DNA of 33,795 nt from Marinobacter antarcticus (GTDB lineage: Bacteria; Pseudomonadota; Gammaproteobacteria; Pseudomonadales; Oleiphilaceae). A model generated the notes under the pieces. That model had not been told where the DNA came from. It did not search any database and saw only the letters and a list, made by a program, of their open reading frames with translations. Of the stretch, positions 8,330 to 17,093 are shown piece by piece. Positions within the stretch are counted from its first letter, which is position 1, and each line of letters starts with the position of its first letter. A program made the position numbers and the translations under genes. The DNA lies in NCBI RefSeq assembly GCF_011049865.1, contig NZ_DRGY01000075.1:1-33795 (forward strand), read 5' to 3'.

Positions 8330-9517
8330 TCAGTCATCCAGCACATAGAGCCTGCGGCCTGCGCCGAGGCCAGCTACGATCGCCCCGATGCCAATAACGC
8401 TGAGGAAAATACCCGCAACGTTCCAGCTATCGAAGCGCTCATGCAGAACACCCACCAATAGCGGCCCCAGGGCTGCCATAGTGTAACCAACGCTCTGCGC
8501 CATCCCCGACAAGCGCGCGGCGGTGTCTGCATCGCGCGCTCTCACCGCAAGTAAAGTAAGTGCGATGCTGAACGAGCCACCCTGGCCCAGACCGAGCACG
8601 ATTACCCACAGCCAGATTCCTTCAATGGGCGCGTAAATACTGCCGGCAATTCCGGTGAGTGTGGCCACCATGACCAGCACCACCATGGCTCGCTGGTCGC
8701 GCATATGGCTGGCTATCCATGGGGCCGCAATGGCTGTTGGCACCTGCACAAGAATCGATACCGACACTGCCAGCCCGGCGTTAACCGGTTCAATGCCCCG
8801 GTCTTGCAGGATGGTCGGTAACCAGCCAAATACCGTGTAGGCCAATGAGGACTGCAGCCCCATATAGAAGGCAATCTGCCAGGCCAGCTTGTCTTTGAAA
8901 AGAGACTTCTTCGGGGCGTTGGGTGTCTTGGGGGTTTGCTTGCCATCAAGCTGAAGCCACCAGGCGACTGCGGCGATAACGGCAGGAATGGCCCAGAATG
9001 CCAAGGCGGGCTGCCAGGCGCTGTCAAACGCCATGCGCAGAGGTTCAGTCGCTCCGGCCGCGATTGACGCGCCGGTGCACAGCACGGCGGTATAGATGCC
9101 GGTCATCAGGCTTGCTGACTCGGGGAAGTCGCGTTTCACAATGCCTGGTAAAAGAACACTCATCACGCCAATGCAGCCGCCGGCCACCGCCGTACCCAAG
9201 AATAGGCCACTCACTCCAAAGTAAGGTCGCACAATCATTGCCACGCCCAGAATAATGAGGGCGACCAGTACGGCCCGCTCCATGCCGAGCTTGCGCGCGG
9301 CGCGCGGCGCCAGTGGTGCCGCCAGGCCCAAAAGCAACACGGGCAGCGTTGTGAGCACACCCTGGCCGATGGATGACAGCGACAGACTGTCACCAATGGT
9401 TTTCAGAATGGGCCCGACACTGGTGAGTGCCGGGCGCAGGTTGAGGGCAACCAGCATCATGCCCACGAACATGAACAGGGCATTTCGGGTTTTTTTCGTG
9501 CTGGTTTTGTTCGTCAT
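8330..9517 (-). CDS. CynX/NimT-type MFS transporter
   Basis: 395 aa with about 12 hydrophobic segments and a central cytoplasmic loop rich in Lys/Pro (~200-210). The opening (MLVALNLRPALTSVGPIL), followed by LLLGLAAPLAPRAARKLG and FPESASLMTGIYTAVLCTGASIAAG, is typical of the cyanate/nitroimidazole (CynX/NimT) branch of the major facilitator superfamily. Substrates of this branch are mostly unknown; cyanate-related transport should not be assumed. The gene starts 13 bp after the dctM stop on the same strand, so it is probably the last gene of the TRAP operon, perhaps exporting a product or excess of the imported acid. No clear ribosome site is visible before the ATG, consistent with coupling to dctM. 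Confidence 0.85.
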   Translation of the reverse strand: MTNKTSTKKTRNALFMFVGMMLVALNLRPALTSVGPILKTIGDSLSLSSIGQGVLTTLPVLLLGLAAPLAPRAARKLGMERAVLVALIILGVAMIVRPYFGVSGLFLGTAVAGGCIGVMSVLLPGIVKRDFPESASLMTGIYTAVLCTGASIAAGATEPLRMAFDSAWQPALAFWAIPAVIAAVAWWLQLDGKQTPKTPNAPKKSLFKDKLAWQIAFYMGLQSSLAYTVFGWLPTILQDRGIEPVNAGLAVSVSILVQVPTAIAAPWIASHMRDQRAMVVLVMVATLTGIAGSIYAPIEGIWLWVIVLGLGQGGSFSIALTLLAVRARDADTAARLSGMAQSVGYTMAALGPLLVGVLHERFDSWNVAGIFLSVIGIGAIVAGLGAGRRLYVLDD

Positions 9518-9530
9518 AAATTAACGCGTG

Positions 9531-10841
9531 CTAGAAAAACACGCCCGGCAGCCAAGTAGCGATTTCTGGAAAGACCATGATGATGCCAATGGCCAGTATC
9601 TCGATGATCACGAACGGTACCACGGAGGTGTAAATATCCTTCATGGTAATGTTCGGTGGTACGACCCCTTTCAGATAGAACAGGTTAAATCCAAAGGGTG
9701 GCGTTTTATAGCCGATTTCCATGTTGATCACAAACAGGATACCGAACCACACCGGATCAAAACCGAGAGATTTCACGATAGGCATGAATACCGGCAATGT
9801 GATCAGCATAATGCCAACCGGGTCGAGCACCATGGCCAGGAAGAAGATGATCACCATCATCGCAATGATGATGCCCCAAGGGCCGCCTGGAATGTGCTGC
9901 ATCAAGCCCTCTATAAGGTCCTGTGCGCCCATGCTCTGGTACGCCGCACTGAAGGCGTGCGCGGCAAACAGAATCCACATGATCATGCCCGTGAGCTTGA
10001 ACGTGCGGATCGCCGCTTCCTGAAGAATACTCCACTTGAGTTGGCGATAAACCGCAGCCGAAATCAGCGAGCCCAGAACGCCCATGGCGGCGGCTTCCGT
10101 GGGCGTGGTAATGCCACCGATAATGGAGCCGAGCACCATGATCACAACGCCAATGGGCAGCAGCACGGCTCTTAACGCACGGAGTTTCTCAGGCCAAGTG
10201 CCACGTTCCTCTGGAGGCAGGGCTGGTGCCAGGTGCGGCTGGAGGGTAGAGCGTACGAGGATGTAAATAACGGTCATAACCATCAGCAGAACGCCCGGCA
10301 TGATGCCGGCAGCAAACATCTGGCCTACGGATACACCGGTAATAAGCGCGTAGAGAATCATCAGAATGCTGGGTGGGATCAGAATGCCCCAGCCGCCGCC
10401 GGTATTGATAACGCCCAGGGCCATTTTACGATCATAGCCCCGTTCCAGCATGGAGGGCAGTGCAATGGTTCCCATCGCAACAACCGCGGCGCCACTGATG
10501 CCAACCATGGCCGCAAATACGGCGCAGATAACCAGGGTTCCGATAGCCAGGCCACCGCGCAAGCCGCCAAACCACAGGTGCATCATGCGGTACAGATCCT
10601 TTGCGACGCCGGTTCGTTCCAACACCATGGCCATGAAAACAAACAGCGGTATGGCCACCAGGGTAAAGCTGCCCATGGTGCCCCAGATCTGCGAGGCCAC
10701 CATGTAGAAGGAATCAAATCCCCAGGTGAAATAGAGGAAAATCACTGAAACGCCGCCCAGAACAAAGGCCAGCGGCAAACCCAGTATCAGAAAGAACAGG
10801 AGCGAGCCAAAAAACAGCAGCGTCAGGATTTCAATACTCAT
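9531..10841 (-). CDS. dctM: TRAP transporter large permease DctM
   Basis: 436 aa, highly hydrophobic, about 11-12 transmembrane segments, the usual length for DctM. Family signatures include LGLPLAFVLGGVS near residue 20, an interior GISGAAVVAMG, NTGGGWGILIPPSILMILYALITG and NMEIGYKTPPFGFNLFYLKGV near the end. It is the ion-coupled membrane transporter of a tripartite ATP-independent periplasmic system and works with DctQ and DctP to take up an organic acid. The ATG overlaps the dctQ stop by 4 nt and has AGGAG seven bases upstream. The substrate cannot be read from the permease; the acyl-CoA setting suggests a carboxylate. Confidence 0.95.
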   Translation of the reverse strand: MSIEILTLLFFGSLLFFLILGLPLAFVLGGVSVIFLYFTWGFDSFYMVASQIWGTMGSFTLVAIPLFVFMAMVLERTGVAKDLYRMMHLWFGGLRGGLAIGTLVICAVFAAMVGISGAAVVAMGTIALPSMLERGYDRKMALGVINTGGGWGILIPPSILMILYALITGVSVGQMFAAGIMPGVLLMVMTVIYILVRSTLQPHLAPALPPEERGTWPEKLRALRAVLLPIGVVIMVLGSIIGGITTPTEAAAMGVLGSLISAAVYRQLKWSILQEAAIRTFKLTGMIMWILFAAHAFSAAYQSMGAQDLIEGLMQHIPGGPWGIIIAMMVIIFFLAMVLDPVGIMLITLPVFMPIVKSLGFDPVWFGILFVINMEIGYKTPPFGFNLFYLKGVVPPNITMKDIYTSVVPFVIIEILAIGIIMVFPEIATWLPGVFF

Positions 10842-11383
10842 GAGTGCTCTCCTTCAGAGGCGCTCTCATCCGGGCGCTGATAATCCAGATCGAATGCAAT
10901 GGCGATGTCTTCAAGGAGTTTTGCAAGCCCCTGTAAAACCAGCAAACCGGTGCCAATGGGGATGGCAAGCTTGACCGGCCAGACTGGCGGGTTCCAGGCT
11001 GAATAGGTGGTCTCCCAGCTTGCGATGGATTCGCTGGCCATATCAATGCCGAACCACAGCAGCGCAAGCGTAAACGTGAAAAATATCAGTGAGGTGAAAA
11101 TATCCATAAACGCCCGTTTGCGAGGCGATAGCTGCGAGTGCAGCAGGTCGACGTTAACGTGGCCACGATGAGCCATGATGTAGCCTCCGGACATGACCGC
11201 ATAAACGCCGAACAGCATTTGGGTAAGCTCGTTGGTCCAGACGGTGGGTGCGTTCAGCAGGTAACGGAAACCCACCTCCAGCAACAGGAACGCGAACATG
11301 GCGAATATGAGCAGGGCTATCCAGCGCCCGACAAAGTCATTGAGGCGAGTAACGCCACTTATGAATGCGGTCAGCACGCTCAT
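10838..11383 (-). CDS. dctQ: TRAP transporter small permease DctQ
   Basis: 181 aa with four predicted transmembrane helices (around 15-38, 50-66, 90-115 and 135-155), typical of DctQ. Characteristic segments are LLEVGFRYLLNAPTVWTNEL and GGYIMAHRGHVNVDLL. It pairs with DctM in the inner membrane. GGAG lies seven bases before the ATG at 11383, and the gene overlaps dctM by ATGA. A strong hairpin separates it from dctP upstream. The C-terminal tail is acidic (DYQRPDESASEGEHS). Confidence 0.93.
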   Translation of the reverse strand: MSVLTAFISGVTRLNDFVGRWIALLIFAMFAFLLLEVGFRYLLNAPTVWTNELTQMLFGVYAVMSGGYIMAHRGHVNVDLLHSQLSPRKRAFMDIFTSLIFFTFTLALLWFGIDMASESIASWETTYSAWNPPVWPVKLAIPIGTGLLVLQGLAKLLEDIAIAFDLDYQRPDESASEGEHS

Positions 11384-11418
11384 GGCGTTCTCCAGAGGAT
11401 GTTGGGTTCTTCAGGGAT

Positions 11419-11452
11419 AAAAAGGCCGGAGGTCAAAGACTCCGGCCTTTTT
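11419..11452. terminator. Strong bidirectional hairpin between dctP and dctQ
   Basis: AAAAAGGCCGGAG pairs with CTCCGGCCTTTTT across an 8-nt loop, giving 13 pairs with U-tracts on either strand. It lies 21 bp after the dctP stop. In the minus-strand operon it would act as a partial terminator or 3' stabiliser, giving more binding protein than permease, a common arrangement in TRAP operons. Confidence 0.85.
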
Positions 11453-11472
11453 GACTTATCCGCTTTCGCGGC

Positions 11473-12519
11473 TTAGAGGTAGCCGAGCTCGGCCAGGTAG
11501 CCTTTCAGCATATCCAGCGCCTTTTGGGCGTTGGGGCTGCGCTTGCCTTCTTCGTCCCAGCTTGCCTGTGCGGCTTTTACCAGCTTGTCCTGAACGTCAT
11601 CTGGCATTACGTTCACCTGCACACCTTGCTCGGCGATAACCTTGGCCAGAGTGACGCGCTCCTTGTAAAGGTACTCGTTGGTGCGCACCCAGAATTGCTC
11701 ATCAAGCGCATCCTTGACGATCTTCTGCATGTCTTCCGGCAGCTTGTTCATCGCCTTCATGCTGACAATGATGACGTCCGTGCCCGCAATGTTCAGTGCC
11801 GGTTTCACGTGGTACTTGGCCACTTCATACAGCGCCATGCTGGAGGCACCTTGAGCGGCACCCCAGTGAGCGCCGTCAACGATGCCGGAATCCAGTGCCG
11901 AGTAGAGCTCGCTGCCTGGAATATAAGAGGCTGCTGCACCCGCTTCGGTCAGGAACTTTTGCAGAACGCCAGACGAGCGAATCTTCAGGCTGGTGAAATC
12001 TTCCCAGCTGTTGATCGGCTTTTTGACCACCATTTCGGTGGGGTAAACCTTGTCGGTTGCCCAGTAAACGTCGTGTTCCGCAGCTTCATCGCGAAGCATC
12101 TGCTCAAAACCCATGCCTTTATGGAAGTAGGCGGCTTCCCACACGTTACGGAACGCAAAGGGCAGGCCGGAGGCGATACCGGCAAGTGATACCTTATCCT
12201 GAGCGTAGGCTGGAGAGATCGTGCCCATTTCCAGAATGCCACGGCTTACCGCATTAAAGGTTTCCTGAGCTTTGAACAAAGCGCCTGCTTCATAGAGCTT
12301 CAGCTTCAGGCGCCCGTCGGTGCGTTCGTCGAGTACGCGCTGCAACCTTACCAGGCTGTCAGTATAGGAACTGCTGGCGCCAGGCCAGTGGGACTGCACT
12401 TTCCAGGTAAACGTTTCCTGGGCTGCAGCGGGCGCTGCGCACAGGGCGGCGGAAACCCCGATTGTCAGGGCTGACGCGTAAACTGTGAGGGTCTTGCGTG
12501 TTTTGGCGAAGAGATTCAT
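11473..12519 (-). CDS. dctP: TRAP transporter periplasmic solute-binding protein DctP
   Basis: 348 aa with a clear Sec signal peptide (KTRK basic start, hydrophobic core ~11-27, AAPAAA then QE, cleavage near residue 33). The mature part begins FTWKVQSHWPGASS and contains LKIRSSGVLQKFLTEAGAAA, the region that carries the conserved Arg which binds the substrate carboxylate in DctP proteins, and the GIVDGAHWGAAQG segment. The WKVQSHWP opening and W-rich pocket resemble the subgroup that binds 2-oxo or aromatic/branched carboxylates, but substrate assignment is inference only. GAGG lies seven bases before the ATG. First gene of dctP-dctQ-dctM-MFS. Confidence 0.93.
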   Translation of the reverse strand: MNLFAKTRKTLTVYASALTIGVSAALCAAPAAAQETFTWKVQSHWPGASSSYTDSLVRLQRVLDERTDGRLKLKLYEAGALFKAQETFNAVSRGILEMGTISPAYAQDKVSLAGIASGLPFAFRNVWEAAYFHKGMGFEQMLRDEAAEHDVYWATDKVYPTEMVVKKPINSWEDFTSLKIRSSGVLQKFLTEAGAAASYIPGSELYSALDSGIVDGAHWGAAQGASSMALYEVAKYHVKPALNIAGTDVIIVSMKAMNKLPEDMQKIVKDALDEQFWVRTNEYLYKERVTLAKVIAEQGVQVNVMPDDVQDKLVKAAQASWDEEGKRSPNAQKALDMLKGYLAELGYL

Positions 12520-12683
12520 GACGTTGCCTCGTTCGTTGTTGTAATGATGTGGCTTGTTGTTTCACTGTGCAGAACTGACGATTGCAGGGTGAATTATTGT
12601 TTTCTGAATCTATCACAAGATAAGGCTTTTGCAATAGGATGTTTTGAGTGTAGACCGTAGAATATTTCTAAAAGGATAGTCCA

Positions 12684-12875
12684 ATGATCGACAGCCATCA
12701 GGATCAAGGCGTACTTCAGCTCGTTATTAATCGCCCCGAAAAGAAAAATGCGCTGACGCGGGCAATGTATCAGCAATTGAGTGATGCCGTAATCCGTGCC
12801 AATAGGGCGCGCGCAATTCCCGCTTCAGGATTTTGCCGATGGTTGAGCGGGGTAGCTCATCCCGAAGCTCAATAG
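12684..12875 (+). pseudogene. N-terminal remnant of an enoyl-CoA hydratase
   Basis: The first ~40 codons read as a normal crotonase N-terminus (VLQLVINRPEKKNALTRAMY then QQLSDAVIRANR) with AAGGA before the ATG. After about base 12808 the frame leaves the family and continues as antisense of the neighbouring ligase gene until a stop at 12875. About 220 codons, including the oxyanion hole and catalytic region, are missing. The break coincides with the 3' end of the convergent ligase, so a single deletion that fused two convergent genes explains both. No function is expected. Confidence 0.75.
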
Positions 12876-14382
12876 CCGAGATGCGCTGGCTTTTGCCTAG
12901 CTGGTTGTTGGCCCATTCGAGTATCCCGGCGGCGGAACCCTGGTGCCCGGGTTTGAGTACGATCAGGCCCAGCGGGGTTTCGCCCCACTGCTCGCTTGGA
13001 ACGCCAATCACCGCCGCGTCGTCGACCGCAGGATGTGCCAGCAGCGCCTTTTCAAGATCGACCGCGTAGATATTAAATCCGCCGGAAATAATCATGTCCT
13101 TGCGGCGATCGAGAATAAAGATAAAGCCGTCTTCGTCTATTCGCCCCATATCCCCGCTGCGAAAGAATGCATCGCCTTCCGGGCTTTCCCACAGCATCTC
13201 CCGGGTTTGCTCTGGCCGGTTTACGTAGCCCCGCATCATGGAAATGGCTCGGCCAACCAGCTCGCCGGTCTCGCCTTGGGGAAGTTCATGGCCATCATCG
13301 TCGATGACGCGCACTTCCGCGCCTTCCGTTGGAATGCCTACCGAGCTCCATTTATCCGGGTGCGCAGCGCAGTCAAGGCTGGTTGATATGCCGCCCTCGG
13401 TCAGACCGTAAACTTCCCGTATGTTGCCGGGCCAGCGGGCCATAGCATCGGCGATCACGTCGGGTCTCAGGGGCGCGCTGGTGCACAGTTTCAGCTTGAA
13501 ACCCGAGAGGTCAAAGCGATCGAATTCCGGTTCCGCCAGAATTCTCTGGTACTGCACCGGCACCAGCATGGCGTGGGTTGTGCGGTGTTTTTCGGCCAGT
13601 TCCAGAAACCGTCGGGCGTCGAACTTTGCCATAACGACCAAAGTGCCACCGTGAAACAGCGTAGGCAGCACCGAAACCAGTGTGGTGTTGGAGTACAGCG
13701 GCGTAGAGACCAGATTAACGGCGTCGGCATCCAGTCCATAACGGCTCATGCGCTCCATCTGCCGCTGGCGGAATCGGTAATCGTGAAGGATGCCCTTTGG
13801 GGTGCCTGTCGTTCCGGAGCTGTAGATAATGTTGAAGCCGTCGTCCAGCGTGACGTCTGCGGGGCGCGCCTCGGTTGGGGCACCGCCGAGCCAGTCACTC
13901 AGGGTCTGCCCAATCCCTTCGCTATCGTCATCCAGAGAAATAATCCGGTCGGCCGGCAGGTCTTCCAGTCCGGGCCGAAAGCCTTGAAGGAGCTCTCGAT
14001 TTTTCTGCGACACAAACAGGAACCGTGCGCTGCAATCGGACAGCATCAGCTGCAGTGTTTCAGCGCTGGCCATGCCTGACAGCGGCACCATGCAGCCACC
14101 GGCGGTCAGCACGCCAAGATACAGAGCGACATAGTCAACGCTGTTCTCTGACAGTGCTGCAACAGAGTCGCCGTGCTGCAGGCCCGCCGCCCTGAGGCGG
14201 TTGGCGATTTGGTTGGTCTGATTCAGCAGGCCCCGCCAGTTCAAAGAGCCTTGTTCACTGATAACGGCGGGGTGATTCGCGCGGGTGGTTGCAAACCCCT
14301 GTATCCGGTGGCCGATGGCCTCCATGGATTCGTTGGGAGTTGTGGGCGCGTACACCGGCATTTCGATCACGTTATTTTTCAT
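12727..14382 (-). CDS. AMP-forming acyl-CoA synthetase (ligase), altered C-terminus
   Basis: 551 aa, ANL superfamily. P-loop YSSGTTGTPKG (~190-200), VYGLTEGG acyl/AMP motif, FFRSGDMGRIDEDGF and DRRKDMIISGGFNIY hinge region, and C-terminal PRSTIGKILKREL with the adenylation Lys. It activates a carboxylic acid to its CoA thioester with ATP; the chain is unknown. AAGG lies seven bases before the ATG at 14382. The natural end of this family is near RELRAPYW; the following ~24 residues (HGLRHHSIADTL onward) are antisense translation of the hydratase remnant, so the last part is an acquired tail. Catalytic parts are intact and the enzyme could work. It is divergent from the SDR-led operon across 165 bp. 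Confidence 0.9.
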   Translation of the reverse strand: MKNNVIEMPVYAPTTPNESMEAIGHRIQGFATTRANHPAVISEQGSLNWRGLLNQTNQIANRLRAAGLQHGDSVAALSENSVDYVALYLGVLTAGGCMVPLSGMASAETLQLMLSDCSARFLFVSQKNRELLQGFRPGLEDLPADRIISLDDDSEGIGQTLSDWLGGAPTEARPADVTLDDGFNIIYSSGTTGTPKGILHDYRFRQRQMERMSRYGLDADAVNLVSTPLYSNTTLVSVLPTLFHGGTLVVMAKFDARRFLELAEKHRTTHAMLVPVQYQRILAEPEFDRFDLSGFKLKLCTSAPLRPDVIADAMARWPGNIREVYGLTEGGISTSLDCAAHPDKWSSVGIPTEGAEVRVIDDDGHELPQGETGELVGRAISMMRGYVNRPEQTREMLWESPEGDAFFRSGDMGRIDEDGFIFILDRRKDMIISGGFNIYAVDLEKALLAHPAVDDAAVIGVPSEQWGETPLGLIVLKPGHQGSAAGILEWANNQLGKSQRISAIELRDELPRSTIGKILKRELRAPYWHGLRHHSIADTLPASAHFSFRGD

Positions 14383-14547
14383 TTTAGTGCCTTATGCTGC
14401 TATGGTGTTTTGACTAGTGAAATTTACTTCCGATTATATTGACTCAAAAGCGGAAGGCATGACAAATTAATGCGAAAGCAAAATCGCCAGCGCAATATTA
14501 AGGCCCGCAAGAATAGAACCTGAGACACAAGAACAAGGAGCAGCGGC

Positions 14548-15342
14548 ATGAAGCGTTTTGATGGTCGGGTGGCGATTGTCACCGGAGCCGGCAGTGGTAT
14601 TGGTCGGGCGACCGCGTTACGGCTGGCGCGTGAGGGCGCCCAAGTGGTTATGGCTGACACGTCGGAATCCGGCCTGGTTGAAACCGGAAACCTGATGCCC
14701 GAGAACGCTGAACATCGCCGCCGCCTCGTCAACGTTGCTGATGAAGCTCAGGTAAAAGACCTGGTAAGCGAGGCTATTAGCGCGTTCGGGAAAATCGATA
14801 TCCTCTGTAACATCGCGGGTATTGCCAGCACAGGCAAAGGCCACCCGCCGGTAACCGCCAACGAGCGAGGCGAGTGGGATCAGGTGCTGTCGGTAAATCT
14901 GGTGGGCACCATGCTACTCATCAAGCATGTTGCACCTCACATGCAGGCGCGCAAACTCGGGTCTATTGTGAACACCGCCTCGGTTGCGGGTATCCGCTCC
15001 GGCGCTGGAGGCAATGCGTACAGCGCCTCCAAGGCGGGAGTCATTAATCTGACCATGACGGCGGCGTGTGATCTTGGTGATGACAACGTTCGCGTGAACG
15101 CCGTTTGCCCGGGCCTGGTCGAAACCGGTATGACAAGAGCGGTATTTGACTACGCCCGCGCTAATGAAAAAGCCCACAAACTGGGCGCTCGCTGCGAACT
15201 GCGCCGTTACGGCGACCCGGAAGAGATCGCAGCGGCCATCCTGTTTTTTGCCAGTGACGACGCCAGTTACATCACCGGGCAGGCGCTGCCGGTGGATGGC
15301 GGCAATACCGCCTCTTTGAACCTGCCAGGAATGAAAGTGTAA
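14548..15342 (+). CDS. SDR-family oxidoreductase, probably NAD-dependent
   Basis: 264 aa classical short-chain dehydrogenase. Nucleotide motif TGAGSGIG (12-19), Asp at the end of strand 2 (VVMADTSE, D37), which favours NAD(H), CNIAG at ~87-91, catalytic S145, Y158 and K162 in NAYSASKAG, and the C-terminal YITGQALPVDGGNTA. Likely oxidises or reduces a hydroxy/oxo group on an acyl-CoA; the exact substrate is unknown. A GGAGC-type site precedes the ATG. Its TAA shares one base with the ATG of the thioesterase gene (TAATG), so the two are translationally coupled. It is the first gene of the plus-strand catabolic run; the promoter should lie in 14383-14547. Confidence 0.9.
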   Translation: MKRFDGRVAIVTGAGSGIGRATALRLAREGAQVVMADTSESGLVETGNLMPENAEHRRRLVNVADEAQVKDLVSEAISAFGKIDILCNIAGIASTGKGHPPVTANERGEWDQVLSVNLVGTMLLIKHVAPHMQARKLGSIVNTASVAGIRSGAGGNAYSASKAGVINLTMTAACDLGDDNVRVNAVCPGLVETGMTRAVFDYARANEKAHKLGARCELRRYGDPEEIAAAILFFASDDASYITGQALPVDGGNTASLNLPGMKV

Positions 15343-15782
15343 TGAGTAAGCAAGAATTGCCTTATGTGGATGGTTCCGAACTGCCGGGCTTTCATAGCCT
15401 GCTTGGCTACCGCCAGGCTTTGTGGGAGGAAAACGAAGCGGTTATAGAGCTGGAATTGCAGCCAAGGCACCTGAACCTCGGTGGCGTCATTCACGGTGGC
15501 GTGCTGACGTCACTGCTCGATATTGCCATGGCCCAGGCGGGCACACACTGTCCTTATCCGGGACGGATGCGCAAAGCCATCACCTTGTCTCTGACCACCA
15601 CGTTCACCGGTCAATGCTCCAGCGGCATCATTCGCGTGACGGGCCGCAAGCGGGCCGGCGGTACGCGCATTTTTAACAGCACCGGTGAGGTTCACGACGA
15701 TAAGGGCAATCTGCTTGCCATCGCCGAAGCCACCTTCCGGATACGGTCAGGCAGCGACAAGCCCGAAGGCGTTCCTATCTGA
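15342..15782 (+). CDS. PaaI-family hotdog acyl-CoA thioesterase
   Basis: 146 aa, single hotdog domain. The sequence NLGGVIHGGVLTSLLDIAMA (46-65) is the PaaI/YbgC-type helix with the HGG turn and the acidic residue D60 that serves as catalytic base in this group. The later segment SLTTTFTGQCSSGIIRVTGRKRAGG gives the central strands. It probably hydrolyses a CoA ester, recycling CoA from a stalled intermediate of the pathway encoded downstream. It is coupled to the preceding SDR by a one-base overlap; 77 bp follow before the next gene. Similar proteins often accompany aromatic and branched-acid operons, so a link to phenylacetate is not implied. Confidence 0.87.
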   Translation: MSKQELPYVDGSELPGFHSLLGYRQALWEENEAVIELELQPRHLNLGGVIHGGVLTSLLDIAMAQAGTHCPYPGRMRKAITLSLTTTFTGQCSSGIIRVTGRKRAGGTRIFNSTGEVHDDKGNLLAIAEATFRIRSGSDKPEGVPI

Positions 15783-15859
15783 TTGTGTGTTCACAAAACA
15801 GAATCCGGGCCAGCTGAAAGGCCGCTCATCGAATCGATATCAATAAAAAGGAAGCCGAC

Positions 15860-17062
15860 ATGTTCGAGTTGTCTGACAAAGCAAAAAAACTGCAGGTGCA
15901 GTTGAACGAGTTCATGGATGCGTACATTTATCCCAACGAGCACACGCATCACGAACAGATTGAACAGGCCCAGAACCGCTGGGCACCGGTTCCGATCATC
16001 GAGGAACTCAAAGCGAAAGCGCGGGCCGAGGGCCTCTGGAACCTGTTCCTGCCAGAGAGCGATCTGGGTGCAGGCCTGACCAACTTTGAATACGCCCATC
16101 TTTGCGAAATCATGGGTCGCTCTGAAATGGCGCCGGAGGTGTTCAATTGTTCCGCACCGGATACCGGCAACATGGAAACCATCGCCCGGTATGGCAATGA
16201 AGAACAGCAGGAGCAGTGGTTGAAACCGTTGCTGGCAGGCGAAATTCGTTCCTGTTTCTCCATGACAGAACCCGACGTTGCGTCCTCTGATGCCACCAAT
16301 ATTGCCTGCGAGATCCGTCGTGAGGGCGATGAGTATGTGATCAACGGCAAAAAGTGGTGGTCCTCAGGTGCCATGACCACCACGTCCAAAATTGCCATCG
16401 TCATGGGCAAAACCGATCCCACCGCGCCCAAGCACCAGCAGCAGTCGATGATTCTGGTGCCGTTGGATGCCCCCGGCGTAAAACTGATTCGGTCTTTGAA
16501 GGTGTTTGGATACGATCATGCGCCCCACGGCCACGCCGAGATTCATTACGAAAACGTGCGGGTGCCCGTTAGCAACATGTTGCTTGGCGAGGGGCGTGGT
16601 TTTGAAATCGCCCAGGGGCGTCTTGGGCCAGGCCGCATTCACCATTGCATGCGCACCATTGGCGTTGCTGAGCGCGCGCTGGAAATGATGTGCAAGCGCG
16701 CAAACGAGCGCGAAGCGTTTGGCCAGCCATTGTCCAGCTTCGACTCTATCCGCAAGGACATCGCCCGCAGCCGCATCGAGATTGAGCAGGCGCGGCTGTT
16801 AACGCTGAAAGCGGCACACATGATGGATACCGTGGGGAACAAGGTGGCCCGTCAGGAAATCGCCATGATCAAGGTGATTGCGCCAAGCATGGCGTTGAAG
16901 GTGCTCGACCGTGCCATTCAGGTGCACGGTGGGGCGGGCGTGAGCCAGGACACTTTCCTCGCCTCAGCCTGGGCCAAGGTTCGCACATTGCGATTGGCAG
17001 ATGGCCCGGATGAGGTGCATCTGGATTCCGTCGCCAAAATCGAACTGCGCCAGTACCGATAA
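15860..17062 (+). CDS. ACAD10/ACAD11-type acyl-CoA dehydrogenase (LvaC-like)
   Basis: 400 aa acyl-CoA dehydrogenase with flavin segment [17 protein letters not shown] (~132-148), KKWWSSGAM and [11 protein letters not shown]. At the usual catalytic-Glu loop (YEGTxE in standard enzymes) it has [12 protein letters not shown] (~377-388), which I recognise from the dehydrogenase half of animal ACAD11 and related bacterial proteins. In the Pseudomonas levulinate pathway the equivalent LvaC removes phosphate from 4-phosphoacyl-CoA rather than running ordinary alpha,beta oxidation. The kinase partner is two genes downstream. AAGGA lies before the ATG. Family placement is strong; the phosphate-elimination role is inference. 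Confidence 0.88.
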   Translation: MFELSDKAKKLQVQLNEFMDAYIYPNEHTHHEQIEQAQNRWAPVPIIEELKAKARAEGLWNLFLPESDLGAGLTNFEYAHLCEIMGRSEMAPEVFNCSAPDTGNMETIARYGNEEQQEQWLKPLLAGEIRSCFSMTEPDVASSDATNIACEIRREGDEYVINGKKWWSSGAMTTTSKIAIVMGKTDPTAPKHQQQSMILVPLDAPGVKLIRSLKVFGYDHAPHGHAEIHYENVRVPVSNMLLGEGRGFEIAQGRLGPGRIHHCMRTIGVAERALEMMCKRANEREAFGQPLSSFDSIRKDIARSRIEIEQARLLTLKAAHMMDTVGNKVARQEIAMIKVIAPSMALKVLDRAIQVHGGAGVSQDTFLASAWAKVRTLRLADGPDEVHLDSVAKIELRQYR

Positions 17063-17093
17063 TCAGACCGAAACCTTTGAGGAGGCGCGAGTT

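Noticed and set aside
9528..10175. Long open frame (215 codons) on the plus strand opposite dctM
   Set aside because: His/Asp/Arg-rich antisense translation of a hydrophobic gene; no ribosome site or family resemblance, while dctM is certain.
11524..12189. 221-codon open frame opposite dctP
   Set aside because: Antisense shadow of a clear DctP with signal peptide; composition is not protein-like.
14383..14547. Sigma-70 promoter with TTGACT near 14410 for the SDR operon
   Set aside because: No -10 element with acceptable match at 16-18 bp spacing; a promoter must exist but I cannot place it.
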